Below are positions 1 through 8,986 of a DNA stretch of 64,000 bases, in pieces. Origin of the DNA: Microbulbifer sp. MKSA007 (GTDB lineage: Bacteria > Pseudomonadota > Gammaproteobacteria > Pseudomonadales > Cellvibrionaceae); contig CP128433.1 in the NCBI GenBank assembly GCA_032615215.1, positions 3,952,501-4,016,500 of the forward strand. Direction: 5' to 3'. The notes under the pieces were generated by a model. It was not told where the DNA came from, did not search any database, and worked only from the letters and a program-made list of their open reading frames with translations. The translations under genes and the position numbers were made by a program. Position 1 is the stretch's first letter; every line of letters begins with the position of its first letter.

Positions 1-38
1 ATCAGCGTTTCGCCAATTCGGCGGGTTAAAATCAACAT
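1..38 (-). CDS. csrA: Carbon storage regulator CsrA (start only, cut by window edge)
   Basis: The first 38 bases read on the minus strand give MLILTRRIGETL, the diagnostic N-terminus of the small RNA-binding post-transcriptional regulator CsrA/RsmA. The ATG is at 36-38, and an AAGGAG ribosome binding site (bases 48-53) lies 9 nt upstream. Only 12 codons are in the window. The position directly after lysC, in the order alaS-lysC-csrA, is the usual gammaproteobacterial arrangement and supports the call. Confidence 0.9.
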   Translation of the reverse strand, partial: MLILTRRIGETL

Positions 39-70
39 TACCTACTTCTCCTTGATCATCCTGTGATAAA

Positions 71-104
71 GAGCAGCCGGCGTTCCCCTGGAACTGCTCT
101 TACT
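71..104 (-). terminator. Possible terminator/hairpin between lysC and csrA
   Basis: GAGCAG (71-76) pairs with CTGCTC (94-99), with an inner GTTCC/GGAAC stem. On the minus strand the hairpin is followed by CTTTATC, a weak U-tract. It could end or attenuate lysC transcription before csrA. The stem is interrupted, so the call is tentative. Confidence 0.3.
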
Positions 105-267
105 TGGTCATCATAACCGGATGGCGGTGCACAAAAGGCTAAAAACTAACCTTCACACTCTTCAGTATTGACCAGTCGAACAAAATCTCAACAGGTTGCA
201 TGCTACGTCGAGCCACTGAATTGTAATTGGTTGTTTTTTCCGCCTGCAGGCCGGCTATAAAATCTCG

Positions 268-1500
268 CTACCTTTCTTTGTCTGAAAGCTCAAATTCGCT
301 ATGCAGCGCCCGGACAGCCAACTCTAAATAACGCTCGTCAATAATCACTGAGATCTTAATTTCAGAAGTAGTGATCATTTGGATATTAATATTGTCTTCA
401 CCCAGGGCACTAAACATACGACTAGCCACATTTGCATGTGAACGCATACCTACGCCAACAATAGAAACCTTGGCGATCTTGTCGTCTGTGATCACCTCCC
501 GCGCACCAAGTTCCGCAGAAACTCGCTCTAAAACATCACGAGCCTTACCTAAATCATTGCGGTGAACAGTGAAGGTGAAATCAGTCGTGCCATCGACAGC
601 ACTGATATTTTGAACAATAACGTCGACTTCGATATTTTCAGCGCCGACCGGTGCCAGGATTCGGCATGCAACCCCAGGGGTATCCGGCACTCCACGAATT
701 GTCAGTTTTGCTTCATCGCGATTAAACGCGATACCGGATACAACTGGCTGTTCCATATCGTTATCTTCCTCATCCAGGCTAATCAGGGTTCCGTTACCCT
801 CTTCAAAAGTTGAGAGTACGCGCAGGGGAACCTTGTATTTACCGGCGAACTCTACGGCGCGGATCTGCAGAACCTTGGAGCCAAGACTGGCCATTTCCAA
901 CATTTCTTCAAATGTGATTCGATCGAGTCTGCGTGCACTGTCGACCACTCGAGGGTCAGTGGTATAGACCCCGTCCACGTCGGTATAAATCTGGCACTCG
1001 GTAGCATCTAACGCCGCAGCTAACGCCACACCCGTCGTGTCAGACCCGCCGCGCCCAAGTGTGGTGATATTGCCGTCGTCATCCACCCCCTGAAAACCAG
1101 CCACAACTATGACTTTGCCTTCATCGAGATCGGTGCGCATTCGCTCCACATCGATACTTTGAATGCGAGCTTTGGTATGAGCATTATCCGTAAGAATTTT
1201 TACCTGCCCACCCGTGTAGGAACAGGCGTCATAACCACGCTTCTTCAGAGCCATGCTCAAAAGAGCAATTGTGACCTGCTCTCCTGTGGAAACCAGAACA
1301 TCCAATTCTCTGGGGTCTGGTTTTTCCTGGATTTGATAAGCGAGATCAATCAGGCGATTTGTTTCACCACTCATGGCAGACAATACGACAACCATGTCAT
1401 GTCCCTGAGCGCGAAACGCGGCGACTTTATCGGCCACAGCTTCAATTCGCTCAATTGAGCCAACTGAAGTCCCGCCATACTTCTGCACGAACAAACTCAT
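268..1500 (-). CDS. lysC: Aspartokinase
   Basis: This 410-aa protein phosphorylates L-aspartate with ATP, the first step of the lysine, threonine and methionine branch, in the cytoplasm. The N-terminal amino-acid-kinase fold shows KYGGTSVG (residues 7-14), STGEQ (71-75), GRGGSD (149-154) and the aspartokinase signature TDVDGVYTTDPR (173-184). The part after about residue 265 is the tandem ACT region that binds lysine/threonine for feedback control. Length fits monofunctional aspartokinases of Pseudomonas type. It follows alaS by 132 bp and precedes csrA. No lysine-riboswitch-like leader is evident in the short gap to alaS. Confidence 0.97.
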   Translation of the reverse strand: MSLFVQKYGGTSVGSIERIEAVADKVAAFRAQGHDMVVVLSAMSGETNRLIDLAYQIQEKPDPRELDVLVSTGEQVTIALLSMALKKRGYDACSYTGGQVKILTDNAHTKARIQSIDVERMRTDLDEGKVIVVAGFQGVDDDGNITTLGRGGSDTTGVALAAALDATECQIYTDVDGVYTTDPRVVDSARRLDRITFEEMLEMASLGSKVLQIRAVEFAGKYKVPLRVLSTFEEGNGTLISLDEEDNDMEQPVVSGIAFNRDEAKLTIRGVPDTPGVACRILAPVGAENIEVDVIVQNISAVDGTTDFTFTVHRNDLGKARDVLERVSAELGAREVITDDKIAKVSIVGVGMRSHANVASRMFSALGEDNINIQMITTSEIKISVIIDERYLELAVRALHSEFELSDKER

Positions 1501-1632
1501 AACTTACTGTGTTTCCTTAGCTCCACAATAAGTACGCTTCCTGCCCAACTCGTGCAGGCGCGCACTTAATCACCAAACCTCTGCGAAATCAACTCAACTA
1601 CGAATTCAGACCACGAATTTGACAAAACTTAA

Positions 1633-4242
1633 CTAGTTTAAGGATTGCTCAATCCAATTTGGCACTTCTTTCAGCATATTAGGGAGCGCGGACACATCCG
1701 TTCCACCACCCTGGGCCATGTCTTTTCGACCGCCACCCTTGCCGCCCAGCTTCCCGGCAGCAAAGCGCATAAGGTCACCCGCAGAAAGCCGATCTGTCAG
1801 GTCTTGGGTCACTGCGGCAACCAAAGCCACCTTTTCATCGCCCGGAGCCGCCAGCAGCACCACGCCGCTGCCCAGCTTGTTCTTCATTTGATCCGCCAAA
1901 TCTCTCAGTGATTTGGGGTCAGCTCCGTCAATAGAGGTTGCCAGCAACTTAAAGCCCGCCAATTCAATAGCCTGAGTGGAAAGGTCTCCACCAGCACCGC
2001 TGGCCAACTTGGTTTTTAACTGGGCAATCTCTTTTTCCAGCTTTCGATTGTTAAGCAGCAGCTGTTCAACTTTGTCAGCCAAGGAGTCCGGACGCGCCTT
2101 AAGCAGAGTCGCTACATGCTCCAGACGCTGCTGTGCCTGATCGAACAGAGACATTGCGTGAGCGCCAGTAACCGCTTCGATTCGACGCTGGCCGGAAGCA
2201 ATGCCGCTTTCCCCAACAATGCGAATCAAACCGATATCACCGGTGCGCTTCACGTGAGTACCGCCACACAACTCAACGGAAAAAGCCTTGTCATCGGATT
2301 TGCCCATGGAAAGTACACGTACAGTATCGCCGTACTTTTCGCCAAATAGAGCCATAGCGCCCATCGCTTTTGCAGACTCAATATCGGTTTCGTGAGTTTC
2401 AACTGGGGTATTTGCGCGAATTTGGCTATTAACCAGGGATTCAATCGCGTGCAGTTGCTTTGCCGTTACGGCTTCGGGGTGGGAGAAGTCAAAGCGCAGG
2501 CGCTCGGAGTCCACCAGGGAGCCCTTCTGGGTGACATGCTCGCCCAGCACTTTGCGCAAGGCGGCATGTAATAGATGGGTTGCAGAGTGATTCAGGGCGG
2601 TGGATTGACGAACATCTGCTGATACGACTGCCTCAAGGGTTTCGCCCACAGCGATACTTCCCTTCAACAACTTACCAGTATGCAAATGATGCGCGCTCTG
2701 CTTGGTGCAGTCGCGCACTTCAAAGCGGGCATCACCGGAACTCAAATAGCCACTATCACCTACCTGACCACCGGACTCTGCGTAGAAGGGAGTCCGATCC
2801 AGAACAATTGCACCCTCTTCACCTTCTTCCAAGCGTTCAACCTGCTCACCACCTTTAACGATGGCCAACACTTTGCCTGTTGCCTCGGTCGCGTTGTAAC
2901 CGAGAAACTCTGTAGCCCCTTCCAGTTCGAGGACATCGGTATAGTCCTGTTTAAATTTACCGGCAGCGCGAGCTCTCTGGCGCTGGGCTTCCATAGCAGC
3001 TTCATATCCATCCATATCCAGGGATAGACCGCGCTCACGGGCAATATCCTGGGTTAGGTCTGTCGGGAAGCCGTAAGTATCATGCAGAGTAAATACCAAC
3101 TCACCGGGGATCTCACTGCCTTCGAGGGAAGCCAGGGCATCTTCTAGCAGCGCCATTCCCTTATCCAGAGTCTTCGCAAACTGCTCTTCCTCTTTGCGCA
3201 GCGCATTCTCAATCACCTGCTGCTTTTCACGCAGCTCCGGGTATGCGTCACCCATCTGCTCGGCGAGCGCCTCTACCAGCTTGTAGAAGAAGATATCTTT
3301 GTGCCCAAGTTTGTGACCATGGCGCACTGCGCGGCGAATAATGCGGCGAAGTACAAATCCACGGCCTTCGTTGGAAGGCATTACGCCATCGGCAATCAAG
3401 AATGAACAAGAGCGGATATGGTCGGCGATCACTCGCAGGGATTTCTCTTCCAGGTCGCTGCAGCCAACCACTTCTCCCGCCGCCTTCAGCAGCGCTTGGA
3501 ACAAGTCAATTTCATAATTGGAGTGTACTCCCTGCATTACAGCGGCAATACGCTCCAGCCCCATGCCGGTATCCACTGAGGGCTTGGGCAGTGGGTGCAG
3601 TTCACCATCAGCGGTGCGCTCATACTGCATAAATACCAGGTTCCAGATCTCGATATAGCGATCAAGGTCGTCATTATCGGAACCGGGTGGACCGCCGGGC
3701 ACATCGGCACCGTGATCGTAGAAAATCTCAGAACTTGGACCGCAGGGACCAGTGTCACCCATCTGCCAGAAGTTATCCTCGTCGAGACGGGAGAAGCGCT
3801 CGGCACTCACCCCCATTTCCTTCAACCAAATATCAGCGGCTTCATCATCGCTGATATGTACGGTTACCCAAAGACGCTCCTCCGGCAAGTTCAATACTTT
3901 GGTCAGGAACTCCCAGGCAAAGCGAATCGCCTCGCGCTTGAAGTAGTCGCCGAAGCTAAAATTACCGAGCATTTCAAAAAACGTGTGGTGCCGTGCGGTG
4001 TAACCGACATTTTCGAGGTCGTTATGCTTGCCTCCTGCACGCACACAGCGCTGAGAACTGGTGGCGCGATTGTAGGAACGCTTTTCCTGCCCCAGGAAGG
4101 TGTCCTTAAACTGTACCATGCCGGCATTGGTGAATAACAGCGTCGGGTCATTGCCCGGAACCAGGGAGCTGGAGGGCACAATAGCATGGCCCTGCTCAGC
4201 AAAATAATTCAGAAAGGCGTCGCGAATCTGTGCGCTTTTCAT
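1633..4242 (-). CDS. alaS: Alanyl-tRNA synthetase
   Basis: This class II aminoacyl-tRNA synthetase charges tRNA-Ala and edits mischarged Ser/Gly. The 869-aa protein shows the N-terminal catalytic core (GHAIVPSSSLVPGNDPTLLFTNAG region), the editing-domain zinc-site residues (HSATHLLHAALR near residue 560 and ELCGGTHV near residue 660) and the C-terminal C-Ala domain ending in a Gly-rich GGKGGGRKDMAQGGG segment. A GTG at 4257 would add five residues, but the ATG at 4242 gives the family-typical MKSAQIRDAFL start with a GGA 10 nt upstream, so I chose it. Next gene downstream is lysC. Confidence 0.96.
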   Translation of the reverse strand: MKSAQIRDAFLNYFAEQGHAIVPSSSLVPGNDPTLLFTNAGMVQFKDTFLGQEKRSYNRATSSQRCVRAGGKHNDLENVGYTARHHTFFEMLGNFSFGDYFKREAIRFAWEFLTKVLNLPEERLWVTVHISDDEAADIWLKEMGVSAERFSRLDEDNFWQMGDTGPCGPSSEIFYDHGADVPGGPPGSDNDDLDRYIEIWNLVFMQYERTADGELHPLPKPSVDTGMGLERIAAVMQGVHSNYEIDLFQALLKAAGEVVGCSDLEEKSLRVIADHIRSCSFLIADGVMPSNEGRGFVLRRIIRRAVRHGHKLGHKDIFFYKLVEALAEQMGDAYPELREKQQVIENALRKEEEQFAKTLDKGMALLEDALASLEGSEIPGELVFTLHDTYGFPTDLTQDIARERGLSLDMDGYEAAMEAQRQRARAAGKFKQDYTDVLELEGATEFLGYNATEATGKVLAIVKGGEQVERLEEGEEGAIVLDRTPFYAESGGQVGDSGYLSSGDARFEVRDCTKQSAHHLHTGKLLKGSIAVGETLEAVVSADVRQSTALNHSATHLLHAALRKVLGEHVTQKGSLVDSERLRFDFSHPEAVTAKQLHAIESLVNSQIRANTPVETHETDIESAKAMGAMALFGEKYGDTVRVLSMGKSDDKAFSVELCGGTHVKRTGDIGLIRIVGESGIASGQRRIEAVTGAHAMSLFDQAQQRLEHVATLLKARPDSLADKVEQLLLNNRKLEKEIAQLKTKLASGAGGDLSTQAIELAGFKLLATSIDGADPKSLRDLADQMKNKLGSGVVLLAAPGDEKVALVAAVTQDLTDRLSAGDLMRFAAGKLGGKGGGRKDMAQGGGTDVSALPNMLKEVPNWIEQSLN

Positions 4243-4314
4243 CCGGCGTAATTCCACTTCGTTAGTTGAGTTTTATTTGATTGGCGTCAGTGACACGGTG
4301 TCACTTCTGTTCCA

Positions 4315-4662
4315 CTACTGTGCCAGCCCTTGTTCGGGCATTCTTTTTTGGGCAAGCAGGTGAACATGCAGGTGAAATACGGTTTGACCTGCACTTCGAC
4401 CGTTATTAACTACCAGTCGATAGCCCTCGAGCCCCAGCTTGCGCCCCAGTTCTGCCGCCAGCCACATAAGGTGGCCGAGCAGGGATTTATCCTCAGCCTG
4501 AGCAGCGGATAAATTCACTAGGGGTTTGCGTGGGATAATGAGGAGATGGGTCGGCGCTTGTGGCGCGCGATCCTCAATAACGACACATTGGTCGTCCTCG
4601 TAGATCATCTCAGCAGGGATATCTCCCGAGATAATTTGACTGAAAACGCTGGGTTCACCCAT
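4315..4662 (-). CDS. HIT-family nucleotide-binding protein (HinT-like)
   Basis: A 115-aa protein with the histidine-triad motif H97-L-H99-V-H101 followed by LL, plus the family pattern FSQIISGDIPAEMIYEDD at the N-terminus. Members hydrolyse nucleoside phosphoramidates or adenylylated lysine in the cytoplasm. Length is normal for HinT. It lies 4 nt downstream of a Trm112-like gene on the same strand, so the two are probably cotranscribed. Confidence 0.92.
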   Translation of the reverse strand: MGEPSVFSQIISGDIPAEMIYEDDQCVVIEDRAPQAPTHLLIIPRKPLVNLSAAQAEDKSLLGHLMWLAAELGRKLGLEGYRLVVNNGRSAGQTVFHLHVHLLAQKRMPEQGLAQ

Positions 4663-4666
4663 TGGT

Positions 4667-4852
4667 TTACTTTTCCAGCTTTTCCTCGGCTGTCAGCTGC
4701 CGCGCTTCAGATTCCAGCATTACCGGTATACCGTCCCGCACCGGATAGGCTAGACCGCTGGCCTTGCAGACCAGCTCCTGTGTGTCCTCCCGGTATTCAA
4801 GCGGCGCTTTACTCACCGGACATACCAACAGGCTCAGCAACTTTTTATCCAT
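4667..4852 (-). CDS. Trm112-family small protein (YcaR-like)
   Basis: A 61-aa protein starting MDKKLLSLLVCPVSK with the Trm112/UPF0434 pattern of one CPxxK motif and a C-terminal GIPVMLESEAR segment. In bacteria the family is a small zinc-ribbon-like or degenerate zinc fold of poorly defined role, often next to lipid A or nucleotide genes. A start four codons upstream is possible, but MDKK is the family-typical start. Cotranscription with the HIT gene downstream is likely. Confidence 0.88.
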   Translation of the reverse strand: MDKKLLSLLVCPVSKAPLEYREDTQELVCKASGLAYPVRDGIPVMLESEARQLTAEEKLEK

Positions 4853-4991
4853 GTTCCACCCCACTATTTTCCCTCGGTAATACTTCCGATGGGCAAAAAT
4901 GACCGCGTATCATACAATGCTTCATACGCTTTTACACGGTATTCGCCATAGCTTCTGCTGCGCCACCTGCTGGCTTTGCGCTTTTTTACCC

Positions 4992-5825
4992 TTATATGAC
5001 AGAAGCAGTCTCTACTGAAACAGAATTGAGATGGCTAAGTAACAGCTCCCGGGCTAAACGCCCCTCCTCTATTTCATTAAATACCTCGTGGTAAGACCTT
5101 GAGAAACAGTGCAACTGCTTGTTTTTTGACCCTACCTGTCCAAACCACTTGCGGCTGAGTTCCACATCGACAATATGGTCTGATTCCGGCAATAACAGAA
5201 GGTAAGGCATGGATATCCCATCCAACCGGCCAGATAAAAACTCCCGCTCCTGCAAAAAAGTCTTAAACCAGCGCAGAGAGATACTGTGATGCACGAGTTC
5301 ATCACTGACATACCGCTTGACCACATCCGGACTACGAGATATCCACTGACTATTTATCTGGCTGGAAAGAGCCAACCCCGGAAGCCAGCGAGCCAAAAAT
5401 AGCGCGAGCCATAACAAAAGGCCTTTTGGCTCACTTTTACCGCGAAAACCCGGTGCGGAAAGATTTAAACTGTCGACAGATTTATATCGAATAGCACAGC
5501 CACAGGCGATAACAGCTCCCATACTGTGGCCAAGAAGATGCATCCCAAGCCCGGGGTTTCCACTTTTTACCAAGGAGATAAATTCATTTAGATCCTCACT
5601 ATAAAGTGCAAAATCCTCAATATCCCCACGCTTCCCATCCGACAATCCGTGGCCATAATGGTCTAGGGCATAAACACTGTACCCTGCTCGATTGAGGTCC
5701 TCCGCCAGCTCACCGTAACGCCCACTGTGCTCTCCCAACCCGTGGGATATAACTACTACACCCACGGCTTCTTCTACCCACCAGCGCCGGTAATACAGCG
5801 TCACTCCCCTGGTGACAAACTCCAT
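4992..5825 (-). CDS. Alpha/beta hydrolase, monoglyceride lipase/lysophospholipase type
   Basis: A 277-aa serine hydrolase of the Hydrolase_4 family. Visible elements are the oxyanion-side VVISHGLGEHSGRY near residues 24-37, the DHYGHGLSDGKRG loop, the nucleophile elbow GHSMGA around residue 99, a late acidic residue in PESDHIVD and a C-terminal His in SYHEVFNE. The likely role is hydrolysis of acylglycerols or lysophospholipids, cytoplasmic because no signal peptide is seen. It sits 38 bp downstream of the aldolase gene on the same strand. The true substrate cannot be read from the sequence. Confidence 0.85.
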   Translation of the reverse strand: MEFVTRGVTLYYRRWWVEEAVGVVVISHGLGEHSGRYGELAEDLNRAGYSVYALDHYGHGLSDGKRGDIEDFALYSEDLNEFISLVKSGNPGLGMHLLGHSMGAVIACGCAIRYKSVDSLNLSAPGFRGKSEPKGLLLWLALFLARWLPGLALSSQINSQWISRSPDVVKRYVSDELVHHSISLRWFKTFLQEREFLSGRLDGISMPYLLLLPESDHIVDVELSRKWFGQVGSKNKQLHCFSRSYHEVFNEIEEGRLARELLLSHLNSVSVETASVI

Positions 5826-5863
5826 TGCAATCTCCTTATTGATTATTATTTGCTAGCTAATCG

Positions 5864-6874
5864 CTATTCCAGGGTTTCGCGGTACCTGCCCAGCATGGCC
5901 AAATGATTCATGCGGGACCGTTTAAGTAGCGCTTCCTGGGCTGCTTCAACATTCTCCGGGCGCCCCTGCCAAGCAGCGAGTGCTGGCTCTTGTAGTGCGC
6001 GCCCATAGGAAAAGCTCAACTGCCAGGGGCCACCACCTTGCTGATTCATTGCATTGAGATTGGCCGTGGCCTCTTCTGGTCCCTGCCCCCCGGAAAGAAA
6101 ATTAATTCCCGGCACTGCTGCGGGGACCGTTCGCCGCAAGCTGCGCAGGGTGTATTCGGCCACCTGCTCAGGATCAGCCGTTTCCGCCTCCGCACCTGGG
6201 GTTACCATACTGGGCTTGAGCAACATCAGTTCCAGTATTACCCCGTGCTGGTGGAGGGCGTGGAACACATAGTGCCAAACCCGCTCATTTACCGCCGCAC
6301 TGCGCTCTATATCGTGCTCACCGTCCATCAGAACCTCTGGCTCGACAATAGGAACCACCCCTTCGGCCTGGCATACCGCTGCATAGCGGGCCAACATCTC
6401 AGCATTTGCGGTAAGCCCCAGGCGCGTGGGGTTGTGATGGCCAATAGGATAGACTTCACGCCACTTGGCGAAGCGAGCTCCTTGCTTTTTATATTGCTGC
6501 AAGCGCTCAGACAACCCGTCCAGCCCGTAGGTGATCATATCCCCAGGCGCTCCAGGCAGCGGGCCCTTGCCCTTATCCACCTTAATGCCCGGCACTATCC
6601 CTTGTAACGCAGCGACTTGGGGCAAGGGCTGGCCCTCAGTATCTTTTTGCCCCAGAGTTTCCTCGAACAAAATAACGCCACTGATACATTCACCCAACCC
6701 CTTACAGGACAGCAGCGCAGCACGGTAGTCGCGCCGGTTTTTCTCAGTGGAATCCACTCCAATCGTGGCAAAGCGCTTTGCAATAGTGCCGCCACTCTCA
6801 TCGGCAGCCAGGATGCCTCTTTGACCATCGACCAATGTTGCTACAGTTTCCTCCAGCATATCGATATGTGACAT
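5864..6874 (-). CDS. Class I fructose-bisphosphate aldolase
   Basis: A 336-aa aldolase of the Schiff-base (class I) family that resembles animal/plant aldolases rather than the zinc-dependent class II enzymes. It shows the ILAADESGGTIAKRF N-terminal signature (residues 21-35), FAKWR (K137) and MLLKPSMVTPG with the Schiff-base lysine K220. It cleaves fructose-1,6-bisphosphate in glycolysis and runs in reverse in gluconeogenesis. It lies between glpK and a lipase-like hydrolase on one strand, consistent with feeding glycerol carbon into central metabolism. This last point is inference. Confidence 0.93.
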   Translation of the reverse strand: MSHIDMLEETVATLVDGQRGILAADESGGTIAKRFATIGVDSTEKNRRDYRAALLSCKGLGECISGVILFEETLGQKDTEGQPLPQVAALQGIVPGIKVDKGKGPLPGAPGDMITYGLDGLSERLQQYKKQGARFAKWREVYPIGHHNPTRLGLTANAEMLARYAAVCQAEGVVPIVEPEVLMDGEHDIERSAAVNERVWHYVFHALHQHGVILELMLLKPSMVTPGAEAETADPEQVAEYTLRSLRRTVPAAVPGINFLSGGQGPEEATANLNAMNQQGGGPWQLSFSYGRALQEPALAAWQGRPENVEAAQEALLKRSRMNHLAMLGRYRETLE

Positions 6875-6922
6875 CTCTACCCCTCCCTTAGGTTATTACG
6901 CTAAGAGGATAGGCGGTCCAGC

Positions 6923-8401
6923 CTAAAAAGCTTTACAGGCTTTTACCGCCCTCCGCCAACCAGCCAACAACTGCTCCCTCTCCGCCTGAGTCATTGCCGG
7001 CATAAAGTCCCGTTCAATTTCCTGCAAACACTCCGGTAATTCCCTTGGTCGCCAGGTTCCACTGCCAATACCAGCCAGCAATGCAGCACCAATAGCCGTC
7101 GATTCAATCTGCCGGGGCCGTTCAACACGCAAAGAGGAAATGTCCGCCTGGAATTGCATCAGGAAATTATTCGCGCAAGCACCCCCATCCACACGCATAT
7201 GGGTAATCGGCAAGCCCAGGGCCTGCTCCATCAAGCGGGCCAGCTCATCACTCTGGTAAGCTATAGATTCCAAAGTGGCACGCACCACCTCAGCTCGACC
7301 AGCCCCCCGACTCAAGCCGCAAATAGTCCCCCGTGCCGATGGGTCCCAGTGCGGCGCACCCAGCCCACTAAATGCAGGCACAAGATAAACGCCGCGGGTA
7401 TGAGGAATACTCTGGGCGATAATTTCGGTATCCACCGCCTGCTGGATCATTCCCATCTCGTCCCGCAACCACTGTATAGCGGAGCCCGCTGTGAAAACTG
7501 AACCCTCTACGGCATAGGCCGGATTACCCTGGGCATCACAGGCCACTGTAGCCAGCAACCCCTGGGGTAGCTCCGGGCGATCCTCGCCGGCAAAAGCCAG
7601 CATAAAGCAGCCAGTTCCGTAGGTGTTTTTTATACTACCGGGCTCGGTACAACCCTGGCCAAACAGTGCTGCCTGCTGATCCCCGGCAACACCACAAATC
7701 GGAGCCGATGTGCCGAGAAAAGCGTGGGGGTCTGTATCGGTAAAGTGGCCAGCCGACGGTAGAATTCTGGGAAGAATGGATTCAGGGCACTGGAAAAAAT
7801 CCAGCAGCTCACTATCCCAGGCTTTATCTTTTATGTTGTACAGGAGGGTACGACTGGCATTGGTGTGATCGGTGAGATGGGCTTTGCCACCGCTCATTTT
7901 CCAGATCAACCAGCTATCTACGGTGCCGAAACACAGGTCGCCATTTTGAGCTCGGGTTAGTAAATCCGGGTTACGGCGGAACAGCCAAGTCAACTTACTT
8001 GCGGAAAAGTAAGCATCCAGCAATAGGCCACTGCGCTCTCGCAACCAATCAGACCTGCCGAGTTCCCCCAACTCCCGGCATACCTCCGCCGAGCGCCGGC
8101 ACTGCCACACAATCGCAGGAAAAACCGGCTCGCCGGTATACCTATCCCAGACGATCGTGGTCTCGCGCTGGTTAGTAATTCCCACTGCGGTGATATCCGA
8201 CGCGCGAACACCAGCGCGCTGGAGTGCTGCGGCACAGACCCGGAGAGTTACCGACCAAATCTCTTCCGCATCCTGCTCAACCCAGCCAGGCTGGGGATAA
8301 CGATTGGGAATTTCCGAGTAACTGCGACCAATCAGGTGGCCCTTACTATCGAAGATAAAAGCTGTGGTACCAGTGGTGCCCTGGTCAATAGACAGGATCA
8401 T
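6923..8401 (-). CDS. glpK: Glycerol kinase
   Basis: A 492-aa FGGY-family kinase that makes sn-glycerol-3-phosphate from glycerol and ATP. The N-terminus SIDQGTTGTTAFIFD is the phosphate-binding loop. GITNQRETTIVWDR and ASRTLLYNI are glycerol kinase signatures, and the second FGGY signature is seen in GVYLVPAFSGLGAPHWDP. Length is standard. It is followed by the class I aldolase gene 48 bp downstream. No glpF or glpD is in the window. Confidence 0.95.
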   Translation of the reverse strand: MILSIDQGTTGTTAFIFDSKGHLIGRSYSEIPNRYPQPGWVEQDAEEIWSVTLRVCAAALQRAGVRASDITAVGITNQRETTIVWDRYTGEPVFPAIVWQCRRSAEVCRELGELGRSDWLRERSGLLLDAYFSASKLTWLFRRNPDLLTRAQNGDLCFGTVDSWLIWKMSGGKAHLTDHTNASRTLLYNIKDKAWDSELLDFFQCPESILPRILPSAGHFTDTDPHAFLGTSAPICGVAGDQQAALFGQGCTEPGSIKNTYGTGCFMLAFAGEDRPELPQGLLATVACDAQGNPAYAVEGSVFTAGSAIQWLRDEMGMIQQAVDTEIIAQSIPHTRGVYLVPAFSGLGAPHWDPSARGTICGLSRGAGRAEVVRATLESIAYQSDELARLMEQALGLPITHMRVDGGACANNFLMQFQADISSLRVERPRQIESTAIGAALLAGIGSGTWRPRELPECLQEIERDFMPAMTQAEREQLLAGWRRAVKACKAF

Positions 8402-8500
8402 AGGGTTCTCGCGCTTATTCTTTTAGTCTCTTTCTGTACCTGAAAAATGGCCGAAACCTATCGACCAGTCATTCAGGTAGTAGTCAGAGTATAAGCCCGA

Positions 8501-8986
8501 TTAATTGCCGTCCAGCGCCCAGCTAATCGCGTCCGTGGGGAAGCCCCGGTAAGCCAGGTATCGCTGGCGCCGCGCTCGCTCCTTCATCCACTGATCCCGT
8601 GGAAGCTCTGCGCTCATAGGGGCCCGGTATTTTCTCTGCAGCATCTCCGCAGCCAACTCAAACCAATCCACTTCCAACTGATCCAGTGCCTGGGCAATTA
8701 GTTCACCGCGCACGCCGCGCTGCTGTAGCTCCTGGCGAATACGCATCGGCCCCTGACCGCGCTGGACACGGGAGCGGGCAAAAACTTCGGCAAAGCGTTG
8801 ATCGGATTGATAGTTGAGTTCGCGTAGGCGCTCAAAAAGCGTGTCGAAATCGGCGCTGGGGAATTTTGCCGCGAGCTTTTGCCTCAATTCATGGCGGGAG
8901 TGCTCGCGGCGGGTCAGCAGCTCAAGCGCCGCGCTGAAAAGCGCTTGAGCTGGATCAACGGAAAAATCCGCTTTTGAGTACGGCAT
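8501..8986 (-). CDS. recX: Regulatory protein RecX
   Basis: A 161-aa RecX protein, a modulator that caps RecA filaments. It shows the tandem three-helix repeats with LLTRREHSRHELRQKLAAKF near residue 25 and GPMRIRQELQQRGV near residue 80. The start codon abuts the recA stop, the canonical recA-recX operon in which RecX is made from occasional readthrough of the LexA-controlled recA transcript. Confidence 0.93.
   Translation of the reverse strand: MPYSKADFSVDPAQALFSAALELLTRREHSRHELRQKLAAKFPSADFDTLFERLRELNYQSDQRFAEVFARSRVQRGQGPMRIRQELQQRGVRGELIAQALDQLEVDWFELAAEMLQRKYRAPMSAELPRDQWMKERARRQRYLAYRGFPTDAISWALDGN

Noticed and set aside
1501..1632. Possible lysine riboswitch before lysC
   Set aside because: The gap to alaS is only about 130 bp and shows no recognisable L-box motifs.
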